Below, piece after piece: positions 24,498-34,500 of a stretch of 64,000 nt of DNA (positions within the stretch are counted from its first letter, which is position 1; the number at the start of each line of letters is the position of its first letter). This stretch comes from Streptomyces plumbidurans (GTDB lineage Bacteria; Actinomycetota; Actinomycetes; Streptomycetales; Streptomycetaceae). The DNA lies in assembly GCF_019857225.1 (NCBI RefSeq), contig NZ_JAFJSY010000047.1, positions 1 to 64,000 on the forward strand. The letters run 5' to 3'. Made by a program: the position numbers and the translations under genes. The notes under the pieces were generated by a model, which did not search any database, was not told where the DNA came from, and saw only the letters and a program-made list of their open reading frames with translations.

Positions 24498-24644
24498 GCC
24501 TTCACGGTACCGCCGGGGCACTTTCTCGTAAATAAGCCCTGGTCACAGCGGTCCACCGACGGTACCTCGCGACGACCACCCAAGGCCGAGGACCACGTCC
24601 GATTCCCGCCGGTTCCGGACAGGCCGGAACAGCAGACTGAAGGC

Positions 24645-25136
24645 ATGAAGACGTACACGACGATCGACAGTCCCGTAGGTGAACTGCTCCTGGTCGGCGA
24701 GGGCACCGCACTGGTCTCGCTGTCCATGCCGGGGCAACGCAACGCACCGGCCGTCCGCTCCGACCGGCGGCGCGACGACACGGCTTTCGGCGAGGCGGCG
24801 CGGCAGCTCACCGCCTACTTCGAGGGCCGGCTCACCCGCTTCGACCTGGACATCGCCCCCGAGGGGACCCGGTTCCAGCAGCGGGTCTGGCAGGCGCTCG
24901 ACGAGATCCCCTACGGCACCACCACGACCTACGGCGCACTCGCCGCGCGGCTGGAGGTGCCGCGGGAGGAGATCCGGGCCGTGGGTGCCGCGATCGGCGC
25001 CAATCCGCTGCTGATCGTCCGCCCCTGCCACCGCGTGATCGTCGCGGACGGCTCGATGCGCGGCTACGCGGGCGGAGTCGAGCGCAAGGTGCGGCTGCTC
25101 ACCCACGAGGGTGCGCTGCAGCAGATGCTCGTATGA
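24645..25136 (+). CDS. ogt: Methylated-DNA-protein-cysteine methyltransferase
   Basis: A 163-aa suicide repair protein that moves the methyl group from O6-methylguanine or O4-methylthymine to its own cysteine. The active site is IVRPCHRVI, with the DNA-binding helix TTTTYGALAARL and the C-terminal GYAGGVERKVRLL. The N-terminal RNase-H-like domain is short, and no Ada-type zinc domain is present. ATG 24645 follows AAGG. The stop overlaps the next start by 4 nt, coupling it to an oxygenase of the DNA-repair group. Confidence 0.93.
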   Translation: MKTYTTIDSPVGELLLVGEGTALVSLSMPGQRNAPAVRSDRRRDDTAFGEAARQLTAYFEGRLTRFDLDIAPEGTRFQQRVWQALDEIPYGTTTTYGALAARLEVPREEIRAVGAAIGANPLLIVRPCHRVIVADGSMRGYAGGVERKVRLLTHEGALQQMLV

Positions 25137-25870
25137 CGGGAGACGACATGACCCTCACCGAGGCACAGGCCGCAAGGCGCGTCGCGGGCACCGAATGGGC
25201 CGCACTCGCCGAGGAGTTGGACCTCTGCGGCAGCGCGCCCACCGGACCGTTGCTGACAGCCGCGGAGTGCCGTGATCTGGCGGCGCTGTACGAGAAGCCG
25301 GAGCTGTTCCGTACCACGGTCGACATGACCCGGCACCGCTTCGGCTCCGGGCAGTACCGCTACTTCACCCACGACCTGCCCGCGCCGGTGTCCGCCCTGC
25401 GCGCGGCCCTGTACCCGCGGCTGCTGCCGATCGCGCGGGACTGGGCGGCCCGGCTCGGCCGCCCGGCGCCCTGGCCCGACTGCCTGGAGGAGTGGCTGGA
25501 GGCGTGCCATGCGGCCGGACAGGACCGGTCGGCGCAGATCCTGCTGAGCTACAGCGAGGGTGACTGGAACGCCCTGCACCGTGACGTGTTCGGCGACATG
25601 GTCTTCCCGCTCCAGGTGGTCGTCGGGCTCGACGAGTACGGCGTCGACCACACCGGCGGCGAGTTCCTGATGGTCGAGCAGCGGCCCAGGGCCCAGTCCC
25701 GGGGCACCGCGACCGCGCTGCGGCAGGGGCACGGTCTGGTCTTCACCACCCGGGACCGGCCGGTGCGCACCAAGCGGGGCTGGTCGGCCGGTGCGATGCG
25801 GCACGGGGTGAGCACCGTCCGCTCCGGCCACCGGCGCGCCCTGGGCCTCGTCTTCCACGACGCGTCGTAG
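25133..25870 (+). CDS. 2OG-Fe(II) oxygenase, Oxygenase-NA family
   Basis: A 245-aa double-stranded beta-helix oxygenase. Iron ligands are His-x-Asp in NALHRDVFGD and a distal His in AMRHGVSTVRSGHR, with the downstream Arg for 2-oxoglutarate. The sequence resembles the Oxygenase-NA family, proposed to repair damaged DNA oxidatively. The ATGA overlap with ogt supports a joint role in alkylation repair. The AlkB substrate residues cannot be identified by eye, so the lesion type is unknown. Confidence 0.8.
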   Translation: MTGDDMTLTEAQAARRVAGTEWAALAEELDLCGSAPTGPLLTAAECRDLAALYEKPELFRTTVDMTRHRFGSGQYRYFTHDLPAPVSALRAALYPRLLPIARDWAARLGRPAPWPDCLEEWLEACHAAGQDRSAQILLSYSEGDWNALHRDVFGDMVFPLQVVVGLDEYGVDHTGGEFLMVEQRPRAQSRGTATALRQGHGLVFTTRDRPVRTKRGWSAGAMRHGVSTVRSGHRRALGLVFHDAS

Positions 25871-25933
25871 CGCAGCAAAAGGGCTGAGCCTCCCAGACCT
25901 CCAGGCCCCTGGCCCCCCAGGCCCCTAGACCCC

Positions 25934-26572
25934 CTACACCCCCTGAGGCCCCGCCCACAGTCCCCTGCGCCGGTAACCCGGCTCCCAGAAAAGGCGGTTG
26001 AGCGCACGGACCGGCGGGGGCATGGAGCCCAGGAAGGCGGCGCGGTCGGCCGGCGGGGTGCCGTCGACGACCCACGGCACGAACAGCGCGGCACCGCGCA
26101 GGCCCTGCACCTCGCGCATACGGCCGGTGAAGCGGGCCCAGTCGGCGGTCGTCAGGACGTCCTGCATCAGCGGCAGGGCGCTGTCCTCCTCGTGCTTGAG
26201 GTGGTCGTCGAGGGTGGCCGCCAACGCCCGTACGAGATCGGGCAGTTCGGGCGCGCAGTCGGCGAGCGCGGTGTCGACCGAACGGAGCAGCGGGTCGATG
26301 CGGGAGTGCTCGGCCTCCATCTCGTCGAGCAGGGCGAGGTCGCGCGGGCGGCCCGCGACGCGCTCCCGCACCCGTGGCCACAGGTCGCTGTCCTCGGCGG
26401 TGTGGTGGATGTGCAGCTGGTGCTCGAAGTTCTCCCAGCCGGCGCGGACCGCGGGCGAAGCGGCCCGGCCCTCGGCGACGGCGGCCGCGAGGCGTTCCAG
26501 ATCGCGCCGGAAGGCGTCGTGCGAGGCGTACATCGCGGTGAAGTCGATGGATTTCTGCTTGCTGTCCGTCAT
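25934..26572 (-). CDS. Hemerythrin HHE domain protein
   Basis: A 212-aa protein with an HHE cation-binding four-helix bundle. Candidate diiron ligands are His in ASHDAFRRD, HIHHTAEDSD, EAEHSR and HLKHEEDSALPL. Such proteins bind O2, NO or iron. The last ~65 residues (WARFTGRMREVQGLRGAALF..) form a C-terminal extension seen in actinobacterial relatives. ATG 26572 is preferred over 26602 because GGAAG lies upstream at normal spacing. It is divergent from the ECF41 gene, with 173 nt between them. Confidence 0.85.
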   Translation of the reverse strand: MTDSKQKSIDFTAMYASHDAFRRDLERLAAAVAEGRAASPAVRAGWENFEHQLHIHHTAEDSDLWPRVRERVAGRPRDLALLDEMEAEHSRIDPLLRSVDTALADCAPELPDLVRALAATLDDHLKHEEDSALPLMQDVLTTADWARFTGRMREVQGLRGAALFVPWVVDGTPPADRAAFLGSMPPPVRALNRLFWEPGYRRRGLWAGPQGV

Positions 26573-26684
26573 CGGATGGCTTCTTCCGGTCAGTGGATTC
26601 ACTCCCGTTCAAGAGGGCGGGGCGCCGGGAGAGTGTGACGCGGGCGGATTTTGCTGAGAGCTAGGTCACACAACCCCTGCGTCA

Positions 26685-26691
26685 TGTCACA
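26685..26691 (+). promoter_or_regulatory. Candidate ECF41-type -35 element (TGTCACA)
   Basis: TGTCACA is the -35 sequence I recall for ECF41 promoters, which often control the sigma gene itself. It lies 54 nt before the ATG of the ECF41 gene. A clear CGTC -10 at the usual spacing is not present; CGCC at 15 nt is the nearest match. GGTCACA also occurs at 26664-26670. Confidence 0.4.
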
Positions 26692-26745
26692 GAACGGCCC
26701 CTCCCGCGCCTCGAAGTAGTGAGCGCGTCACTGGGGAGGCCACCT

Positions 26746-27651
26746 ATGTCCGAGAGCGCCGTCGACGAGGCGACCGACGTCTTCATGAACCACCGCGAGC
26801 TGCTGTTCGGGCTCGTCTACAACATGCTGGGCAGCGTCGCCGACACCGAGGACGTGCTGCAGGAGACCTGGCTGTCGTGGTCGGGCCGGGGCACGGAGGG
26901 GGTCGCCAACCCGCGCGCGTATCTGGTCCGCATCTCCGTCAACCACGCCCTGCAGCGCCGGGCCTCGGTCAACCGCCGCCGCGAGACCTATGTCGGCCCG
27001 TGGCTGCCCGAGCCGCTGGTGGCCGACGACACGGGCGCCGACGACCCGGCCGTACGCACCGAGTCCGTGTCGCTGGCGATGCTGGTGGTCCTGGAGTCGC
27101 TCACCCCGCTGGAACGCGCCGTGTTCGTCCTCAACGAGGTCTTCGGGTACGCCCACACCGAGATCGCGGAGATCATCGAGCGCAGCCCTGCGGCCGTACG
27201 GCAGCTCGCGCACCGGGCGCGCGAGCATGTGCACGCCCGGCGACCGCGCTACCGGGCGCATCCGCGGGTGCGCCGGGAGGCGACCGAGCGGTTCGTGCGG
27301 GCGGCGCTCGGCGGGGACATCGCGGAGCTGATGGAGATCCTGGCGCCGGACGTCACGGTGTGGACGGACGGCGGCGGCAACCGCAAGCCGGCCGGTCTGC
27401 GTCCGGTGCACGGCCGGGACAAGGCGGTCCGCCTCCTCACCGCGTACGCGCAGCGGGACGGCGTGCGGCACAGCGACCTCGAACTGCGCTACCGCCGCGT
27501 CAACGGCGACGACGCCGCCGTCCTGTTCGACGGCGACTCCCCGTACGCCGTCATGGTCATGGACCTCACCCCCGAGGGCGACCGGGTCTCGGGGATCTAT
27601 GTCGTCACCAACCCCGACAAGCTCACGCACGTGCACAAGGAGGAGGAGTGA
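26746..27651 (+). CDS. ECF41-group RNA polymerase sigma factor (SigJ-like)
   Basis: A 301-aa sigma factor. Region 2 reads LVYNMLGSVADTEDVLQETW; region 4 contains LTPLERAVFVLNEVFGYAHT and SPAAVRQLAHRARE. The C-terminal ~100 residues form a SnoaL-like domain ending with the ECF41 motif NPDKL, which regulates activity in cis and replaces a separate anti-sigma factor. ATG 26746 follows GGGGAGG. The gene overlaps the cytochrome b gene by 4 nt (GTGA), an unusual partner because ECF41 genes usually neighbour carboxymuconolactone decarboxylase, oxidoreductase or epimerase genes. Confidence 0.92.
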   Translation: MSESAVDEATDVFMNHRELLFGLVYNMLGSVADTEDVLQETWLSWSGRGTEGVANPRAYLVRISVNHALQRRASVNRRRETYVGPWLPEPLVADDTGADDPAVRTESVSLAMLVVLESLTPLERAVFVLNEVFGYAHTEIAEIIERSPAAVRQLAHRAREHVHARRPRYRAHPRVRREATERFVRAALGGDIAELMEILAPDVTVWTDGGGNRKPAGLRPVHGRDKAVRLLTAYAQRDGVRHSDLELRYRRVNGDDAAVLFDGDSPYAVMVMDLTPEGDRVSGIYVVTNPDKLTHVHKEEE

Positions 27652-29123
27652 CCGCCATCGAGACCCCCGGCCGGGGCGAGCGGGTCGCCGACTGGCTCGA
27701 CGGCCGCCTCGGCATCCATTCCCTCGGGCGGAAGTACCTGCGCAAGGTGTTTCCCGACCACTGGTCGTTCCTGCTCGGGGAGATATGCCTCTACAGCTTC
27801 GTGGTGCTGATCCTCACCGGCGTCTACCTCACGCTGTTCTTCCATCCGTCGATGAACGAGGTGACGTACCACGGCAGTTACGTCCCGCTCAACGGCATCC
27901 GGATGTCCGAGGCGTACGCCTCCACGCTCGACATCAGCTTCGACGTGCGCGGCGGGCTGCTGGTGCGGCAGCTGCACCACTGGGCGGCGCTGGTCTTCGT
28001 CGCCGCGATGGTCACGCACATGATGCGGCACTTCTTCACGGGGTCCTTCCGCAAACCCCGGGAGGTCAACTGGCTGTTCGGCTGGACGCTGCTGTTCCTG
28101 GGCCTCTTCGAGGGCCTGTTCGGCTACTCGCTGCCCGACGACCTGCTGTCGGGAACGGGCCTGCGCTTCGTCAACGGGGCGCTTCTGTCGGTGCCCGTCG
28201 TCGGCACGTACCTGTCGATGTTCCTGTTCGGCGGGGAGTTCCCGGGGCATGACATCGTGGCCCGCTTCTACTCGCTGCACATCCTGCTGATCCCCGGCGT
28301 GATGGCCGCGCTCGTCGTCACGCACATCCTGCTGGTCGTCTACCACAAGCACACCCAGTTCGCGGGCCCCGGACGGACCGAACGCAATGTGATCGGCGCT
28401 CCGTTCATGCCTGTCTACCTCGCCAAGGCGGGCGGCTTCTTCTTCCTGGTCTTCGGCGCCCTGTCGATCATCGCCGCGGTGGCCTCGATCAACCCGGTCT
28501 GGGTCTACGGTCCCTTCCGCCCCGACCAGGTCTCCACGGGCGCGCAGCCCGACTGGTACCTGGGCTTCGCGGAGGGGCTGGTGCGGGTCATGCCCGGCTG
28601 GGAGATCACCCTGTGGGGCCACACCCTGGTGCTGGGCGTGCTGATCCCCGTCGTGGTCTTCCCGCTGCTCCTGGTCTTCATCGGGATCTACCCGTTCCTG
28701 GAGGCGCGGGTGACCCGTGACCGGCGCGAGCACCACATTTTGGACCGGCCGCGCAACCGCCCGGTGCGCACGGCGATCGGCGCGGCCTGGATCAGCCTCT
28801 ATCTGATCCTGCTGGCGGGCGGCGGCAACGACATCGTGGCGACCCGGCTGCATCTGTCCATCAACACGGTCACCTGGACGGTGCGCGTCGCGGTGTTCGT
28901 CCTGCCGGCGATCGTCTTCGTCGCCACCCGCCGCATCTGTCTGGGCCTCCAACTCAGGGACCGGGAGCTGGTGTTGCACGGCCGGGAGACCGGCGTGATC
29001 AAGCGGCTGCCGCACGGTGAGTACGTCGAGGTGCACCAGCCGCTCGATCAGGCCGAGCTGTTCACCCTGACCGCGCACCGGCAGGAGCAGGGTGAACTCG
29101 TGGAACGCGAGCCTCAGCCCTGA
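27648..29123 (+). CDS. Orphan cytochrome b (QcrB-like) subunit
   Basis: A 491-aa integral membrane protein of the bc complex cytochrome b family. Four heme-ligating histidines are present in two helices: QLHHWAALVFVAAMVTHMM and SLHILLIPGVMAALVVTHIL. The quinol-site motif PDWY, the actinobacterial form of PEWY, occurs in GAQPDWYLGF. About eight or nine helices precede a soluble C-terminal tail. Streptomyces QcrB normally lies in qcrCAB beside cytochrome oxidase genes, none of which are here, so this is a second copy under ECF41 control. It may serve an alternative quinol-oxidising complex or borrow QcrA/QcrC (inference). GTG 27648 follows AGGAGGAG and overlaps the sigma stop. Confidence 0.88.
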   Translation: MTAIETPGRGERVADWLDGRLGIHSLGRKYLRKVFPDHWSFLLGEICLYSFVVLILTGVYLTLFFHPSMNEVTYHGSYVPLNGIRMSEAYASTLDISFDVRGGLLVRQLHHWAALVFVAAMVTHMMRHFFTGSFRKPREVNWLFGWTLLFLGLFEGLFGYSLPDDLLSGTGLRFVNGALLSVPVVGTYLSMFLFGGEFPGHDIVARFYSLHILLIPGVMAALVVTHILLVVYHKHTQFAGPGRTERNVIGAPFMPVYLAKAGGFFFLVFGALSIIAAVASINPVWVYGPFRPDQVSTGAQPDWYLGFAEGLVRVMPGWEITLWGHTLVLGVLIPVVVFPLLLVFIGIYPFLEARVTRDRREHHILDRPRNRPVRTAIGAAWISLYLILLAGGGNDIVATRLHLSINTVTWTVRVAVFVLPAIVFVATRRICLGLQLRDRELVLHGRETGVIKRLPHGEYVEVHQPLDQAELFTLTAHRQEQGELVEREPQP

Positions 29124-29164
29124 GGGGCCTCAGCACTGATGGGAGCGTCTGCAGTGATGGAGCG

Positions 29165-31408
29165 TCAGCCCTGGTCCGCCACGAAGGACGCCATCCGGAC
29201 CAGGGCCGCGTTCCAGTTGATCGCGGTCTCGTTGGTCGAATAGGACTGGATGTCGTCGATGTAGCAGAACTGTCCGACGCAGCCCTGGAGTTTGCTCTGT
29301 GCGTAGGGGTCCTGGATGGACGAGTTCGGCCCGCCCGCGAGGCTGCCGTGCGGCGGGTTCGGCAGGTTCGGGTCGAGTTCGTGGGCGTACCAACGGCTGT
29401 GCTGGTTGTGGGAGTTGGCCTCGCCGTAGCCGGTGACGTAGGACATGTTCAGCGCGTTGCGGCCGAGGAGGTAGTCGATGCCCTGGACCGCGCCGTCACG
29501 GTATTTGGCGGCACCGGTGATGTCGTACGCCGTCGCCAGCACGACCCCGTTGTTGAGGACCTGGTGGCTGGAGCCCCAGTCGTAGAGGTTGCCGGGGGGC
29601 GCGTAGGGCATGCCGTAGGCCTGTGACTTCAGTGTGGCCAGATAGCGGTCGGCGCCCTCGACGACGGAGCGGCGCACCTTGTCCCGGCCGGGCAGTCCGC
29701 TCGGCACGGTCGCGAGGTCAAGGCGTCCGGCCGCGGCCGTCCTGCCCCAGTCGAAGCCGAGCGGGCCGAAGATGTCGGCGGTGTTCACCGGGGAGTTCAG
29801 GACGTAGTCGGCGAACTGCTTGTCCCCCGTGGTGAGATACAGCTCCGCCGCCGCCCAGTAGAACTCGTCCGTGGCGTCGGTGTCGTCGTAGGTGCCGCCT
29901 CCGATGCCGTCGGCGGCGGAGGCGTACATCGCGGGGTGAGCGAGCGCCGCGGACCAGGCCTTGCGGGCGGCGGTCAGGGCTTTGGCCGCGAAGGCGCGGT
30001 CGTAGGGCCGGTAGAGGCGGGCCGCCTGGGCCGCGGTCGCCGCCAGGTTGAGGGTCGCCTGTGTGGACGGCGGGTGCAGTTCACGCTTCTGCGGGTCCTC
30101 GCTCGGCAGCAGCGGCAGACCCGTCCACTGCTCGTCGTGGACCTTGTGATGGGCCATGCCTGCCAGCGGCTGCCCGTCGGGCACCTGCATCTTCAGCAGG
30201 AACTCCAGCTCCCAGCGGGCCTCGTCGAGGATGTCGGGCACCTTGTTGCCGCTCTCCGGGATGGCGAGGGTGCCGTCGCGCAGCTTCCCCGACTCGCCCG
30301 TGCGGGCGAGCAGTTCGCGCTCGTAGGTGCTCAGCAGCTCCCAGGTGGCGATGCCGCCGTTGACGACGTACTTGCCGTGGTCGCCCGCGTCGTACCAGCC
30401 GCCGGTGACATCGAGGGTGTAGTCGCACACGCCGGGCTGGCAGGGCACGTTGTCGTCGCCCTGGTTCGGGGCCACGTTCACGTGCCCGGCGGCGCGTCCG
30501 TACCCCGGCCGCAGGTCGTCCCGGATCGCGATGCCGCTGCGCTGGGTGTAGTAGTACTTCAGCGAGTCCAGCCGCAGTTGCTCGTAGGCGCCGGTGCCGA
30601 TGTCGAAGGGCCTGCTCGTCTCGCCGTCGGCGACGAGCGTGTAGCCCTTGCCCGCCCTGCGGTAGCGGCCGAAATCGATCGAGTGGACGTTCTGTCCGGA
30701 GGACACGTCGGTGCCGCGCGGCACGGTCCAGCCGTGGGCGACGGTCGCGCCGCCGGAGTTCTTCAGCCGCCAGGGCAGCTTCGTGGTGGCGTCGGTGACC
30801 AGAGTGGCGTTCTTCGGCCCCGAGGGCAGATAGGCGACCTGGTTGACGCGCACCCGCGGTCCGGTGTCCGGCTCGTACACCTCGGGCGGCACCCCGCCCA
30901 GCAGTGACGCGTCGTCCATGCACATCCGCCAGGCGTCCGCGCTGCCGCCGGCCTGGAGGGCGACCTGGCCCTGGGTGGTGTCGACGGGCGAGGTGAAGGT
31001 GTACGAGTAGGTGTCGCCGGAGACGCTGAGCTGCGGGCTGACCTCGAAGTAGGTGTCGTACGGCGCCACTTGGAGGCCCACGACGGCCCGCACCACATGC
31101 CCCTCGGGCGAACCGGACGCCTTGAAGCTGAACTTGTACGACTCCCCCTTCACCAGGGTGACGTCGTTCTGGCCGACGGTGGCGTCCCAGCGGTTGGCGG
31201 TGCCGCCCGGTATGTCCGCGCAGAGCTGTCCGTCGGTGAGACCTGCGGTGACGTTGGCGGTGGTCCACCAGGGATCGGTGGTCGTGTCGAAGGTGCCGTT
31301 CTTGAGCTGCTCGGCCTCGTCGGCGGCGGCCGGTCCGGCCGGCAGCGCGCTCAGCGCCGCTCCCAGCAGGGCGGCGACGGCCAGCAGCACGGTTCTGCGT
31401 CGTTTCAC
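29165..31408 (-). CDS. Secreted GH9 cellulase with N-terminal CBM and Ig-like domain
   Basis: A 747-aa secreted endoglucanase. A Sec signal (1-31, ending AAADE) is followed by a CBM4/9-like beta-sandwich (~35-170, GTFDTTTDPWWTT), a CelD-type Ig-like domain (~185-275, VRVNQVAYLPSGPK) and a GH9 (alpha/alpha)6 catalytic domain (~285-740). The catalytic base region is GWYDAGDHGKY, the substrate-binding His is in NQHSRWYAHE and the acid Glu is in STNETAINWNAAL. It hydrolyses beta-1,4-glucan. GTG 31408 has AGGAG 8 nt upstream. A perfect CebR box lies 46 nt upstream of the start, so cellobiose or cellotriose should induce it. Confidence 0.93.
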   Translation of the reverse strand: MKRRRTVLLAVAALLGAALSALPAGPAAADEAEQLKNGTFDTTTDPWWTTANVTAGLTDGQLCADIPGGTANRWDATVGQNDVTLVKGESYKFSFKASGSPEGHVVRAVVGLQVAPYDTYFEVSPQLSVSGDTYSYTFTSPVDTTQGQVALQAGGSADAWRMCMDDASLLGGVPPEVYEPDTGPRVRVNQVAYLPSGPKNATLVTDATTKLPWRLKNSGGATVAHGWTVPRGTDVSSGQNVHSIDFGRYRRAGKGYTLVADGETSRPFDIGTGAYEQLRLDSLKYYYTQRSGIAIRDDLRPGYGRAAGHVNVAPNQGDDNVPCQPGVCDYTLDVTGGWYDAGDHGKYVVNGGIATWELLSTYERELLARTGESGKLRDGTLAIPESGNKVPDILDEARWELEFLLKMQVPDGQPLAGMAHHKVHDEQWTGLPLLPSEDPQKRELHPPSTQATLNLAATAAQAARLYRPYDRAFAAKALTAARKAWSAALAHPAMYASAADGIGGGTYDDTDATDEFYWAAAELYLTTGDKQFADYVLNSPVNTADIFGPLGFDWGRTAAAGRLDLATVPSGLPGRDKVRRSVVEGADRYLATLKSQAYGMPYAPPGNLYDWGSSHQVLNNGVVLATAYDITGAAKYRDGAVQGIDYLLGRNALNMSYVTGYGEANSHNQHSRWYAHELDPNLPNPPHGSLAGGPNSSIQDPYAQSKLQGCVGQFCYIDDIQSYSTNETAINWNAALVRMASFVADQG

Positions 31409-31454
31409 GTCTGGGCTCCTCGGGCGGAGGTACGGGTGACGCTCGCCAATGCGA

Positions 31455-31468
31455 TGGGAGCGCTCCCA
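31455..31468. promoter_or_regulatory. CebR operator (TGGGAGCGCTCCCA)
   Basis: A perfect 14-bp palindrome identical to the operator bound by the cellobiose-responsive repressor CebR in Streptomyces. It lies upstream of the GH9 start and downstream of the GH2 terminator, so it should control the cellulase alone. Confidence 0.92.
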
Positions 31469-31513
31469 GATGCGGACGCAGCTCATGCTTGTTCGCGCCA
31501 TGACACCCGTCAA

Positions 31514-31548
31514 CGGTCCGGACGGGACCGGTTTTCCCGTCCGGACCG
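31514..31548 (-). terminator. Hairpin terminator after the GH2 gene
   Basis: Perfect 13-bp stem, CGGTCCGGACGGG at 31514-31526 and CCCGTCCGGACCG at 31536-31548, with a 9-nt loop containing four T's. It lies 11 nt past the GH2 stop and isolates it from the GH9 promoter. Confidence 0.85.
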
Positions 31549-31559
31549 TCGACTCCGGC

Positions 31560-34500
31560 TCAGCCGCCGGGCGCCTCCAGCTTGCTGATCCGTACCGCAC
31601 CGGCCGCTTCGCCCGGATGCGCGCTGGTCAGCGTGAGGCGGAGGCGGGAGCCGCGCGCCGCGTCGAAGGTGAGAACCGTCGGCGCGTCCGAGACGGTCGC
31701 CCAGTCGACCGCCGCTCCGCTGACCGGCACATACCGCCGCCCGTCCCACACGGCCGCCTCGATCGACGCGGGCAGACTGTGCGTCGCGTCCACGGTGAAG
31801 GAGACCTCCACCCGGTCGAAGGCGCGGGCCCGCCCGTAGTCCACCGAGACCCAGTCCTCCTTGCGGGCACCGTTGAACGCGGGCAGCAGCGCCGTCGCCG
31901 ATTTGGCGAAGGCGTTGGACCAGCCGGTGGCCGCGTCGCCGTCGAGCATCGCGGCGGGCAGCGTGTCCGGACGGCCGGAGTAACTGGCGTCCGCGTGAGG
32001 GTAGTTGGGCGCGGCGGGGTGCTCGGCCTGGAACACGGCCGCCGGGGTCGTCGCGGCCGAGCGGGTGTGCGTGGTGCGGACGGACACCGTGCCGGTCCGT
32101 AGGTTGTCCGCGCGTGCGGTCACCGTCAGGGTGCCGGGTCTGGTCCCGGAGCGCACGATCGCCAGCGCCTTGCCGTGGAAGGCGGTGCGCGTGGTGGCCT
32201 GATAGCGCTCGGCGCTCTCCTCCCGGCCGTTGTCGAGCCCGGCGAGCGAACCGCCCCGCACGTCGAAGGTGATCAGATGCTCGGCGTCGGGCACCACCAC
32301 GCCCCGGGCGTCGACGACGTCCGCGGTCACGAAGACCAGTGAACGCCCGTCCGCGGCAAGGGACCTGCGGTCGGGGGTGAGCCGTACGGCATGCGCCTCG
32401 CCCGCCGTGCGCAGCACGTCCGTGGCGACGGCCCTGCCGCCGCGCCGGGCCACCGCCTTCAACTCGCCCGGCTCGAAGGGCACTTTCCAGATCAGATGGA
32501 GCTTGCCCGCGCTGCCGTTCGGGCTGGTGTAACTGCCGGGGTAGGGGCCGGTGGTGAAGGTCTTGTCGTCACCGGTCGCCTCGGTGGTCTCCAGATACGT
32601 ACGGCCGTCGGTGGTCCTTTTCGTGTCGAACCGGCGGGTGCCCAGGGACTTTCCGTTGAGGAACAGCTCGACGGTGTCGACATTGGCGTAGGCCCACACC
32701 TCGACCGTCTCGCCCCGCTCGTGGTTCCAGCTCATCGGCAGCAGGTGGACCATCGGTTCGCTGATCCACTGGCTGCGGAAGAGGTGGTACATGTCCTTGG
32801 GGAAGCCGGCCGTGTCGACCGCGCCGAAGAAGGACGCCTTCACCGGGAAGACGTTGTACGGCGTCGGCTCGCCGATGTAGTCGATGCCCGACCAGAGGAA
32901 CTGGCCCGCGAACCACTTACGGTCCCGGTCCTTCTTGTGCCCGTACTCCCCACTCATCGTCCAGGAGGCGAGGTTGTTGTCGAACGAGGAGGTCGCGCGC
33001 CGTCCCGGGGTGTAGTTCTCCCCGGTGTTGAGGTGCTCGGGCTCCTGGTAGGTCGAGCGGGTCGAGGTCTCGGAGGAGGACTCGGACTCGAACAGGAAGA
33101 GATGCGGGTAGGCCGCGTGCAGGGCGTCCACCGACTTGGCGGTGTTGTAGTTGAGCCCGAGTCCGTCGAGCTTGGCGAGCATCAGGTCGGCGGCGGAGCC
33201 CTTGGCGGGCACCGACCGGTACTTGTCGGAGCCGATGACCAGCGGCCGGGTGTCGTCGGCGGCCCTGATCGCGCCGATGATGCGGTCGGCCATGGCGAGG
33301 CCCGCGGTGGAGGTGGAGTCGGGGATCTCGTTGCCGATGGACCACAGCACCACGGCGGGCGAGTTGCGGGCGGCGAGCACCATCTCGGTGGCGTCCTTCT
33401 CGCACCACTCGTCGAAGAAGCGGCCGTAGTCGTACTTCGTCTTGCCGGTCCGCCAGCAGTCGAAGGCTTCCACCATCATCACGATGCCCAGCTCCTCGCA
33501 GACCTGGATCATCTGCGGCGAGGGCGGGTTGTGGGAGGTGCGGAAGGCGTTGACGCCCATCGACTTCATGATGGTCATCTGGCGGCGCACGGCGTCGATG
33601 CTGATCGCCGCGCCGAGGGCGCCCTGGTCGTGGTGCAGGTCGACGCCCTTGATCTTGGTGTGGGCGCCGTTGAGGTGGAAGCCCTCGTCGGGGTCGAAGC
33701 GGTAGGTGCGGATGCCGAAGGTGGTGACGTAGGTGTCGACGGTTCTGCCACCGGCCCGCAGTTCGGTCTCCATGGTGTAGCGGTGCGGGGTGTCGATGTC
33801 CCACAACTTCGGCTTGGTGACGGTGAGTTCATGGGTCTCGGCCGCCGTGTCGGTGACATCGACCGTGGTGGCCGCGTGGGCGACCGTCCGGCCGCCGGGA
33901 TCCTTGATCGTCGAGCGGATCTCGACCCGGCTCGCGGCGTCCGACTCGTTGGCCACCGAGGTCCGTACGTGTACGACGGCCCGCTCCGCAGTGATGTCCG
34001 GCGTGGTGACATAAGTGCCCCAGCGCCCGACGTGCACCGGCTCGGTGACGACGAGACGGGCCTCGCGGTAGATGCCGCTGCCCGAGTACCAGCGGCTGCT
34101 GGGCAGTTGGTTCTGCACCTTCACCGCGATCACGTTCTCGGTGCGGCCGTCGGTGTGCAGCAGGTCGGTGAGGTCGAGGGCGAAACCGGTGTATCCGTAG
34201 GGGTGCCGGCCCGCCTCGGTGCCGTTGCAGTAGACGTAGGAGTCCATGTAGACGCCGTCGAACTCCACCGAGATCCGCTTGTTGGAGAAGGACGACGGCA
34301 GGGTGAAGGCGAGGCGGTACCAGCCGAGGCCGCCGGGCAGGAAGCCGGTGCCGCTGGTCGTGCCGTGCTCGGTGGTGGGGGTCTGCTCGATGCTCCAGTC
34401 GTGCGGCACCGCGACCTCGCGCCAGGCCGAGTCGTCGTAGCCGGGGTCGGCCGCCCGCGCGTAGGCGCCGCTCGGGTCGGTGATCCCGTCCGGGTTGACC

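Noticed and set aside
23610..24644. N-terminal extension of the Ogt frame
   Set aside because: The frame is open by chance; Ogt homology begins exactly at 24645 and the toxin-antitoxin genes lie opposite.
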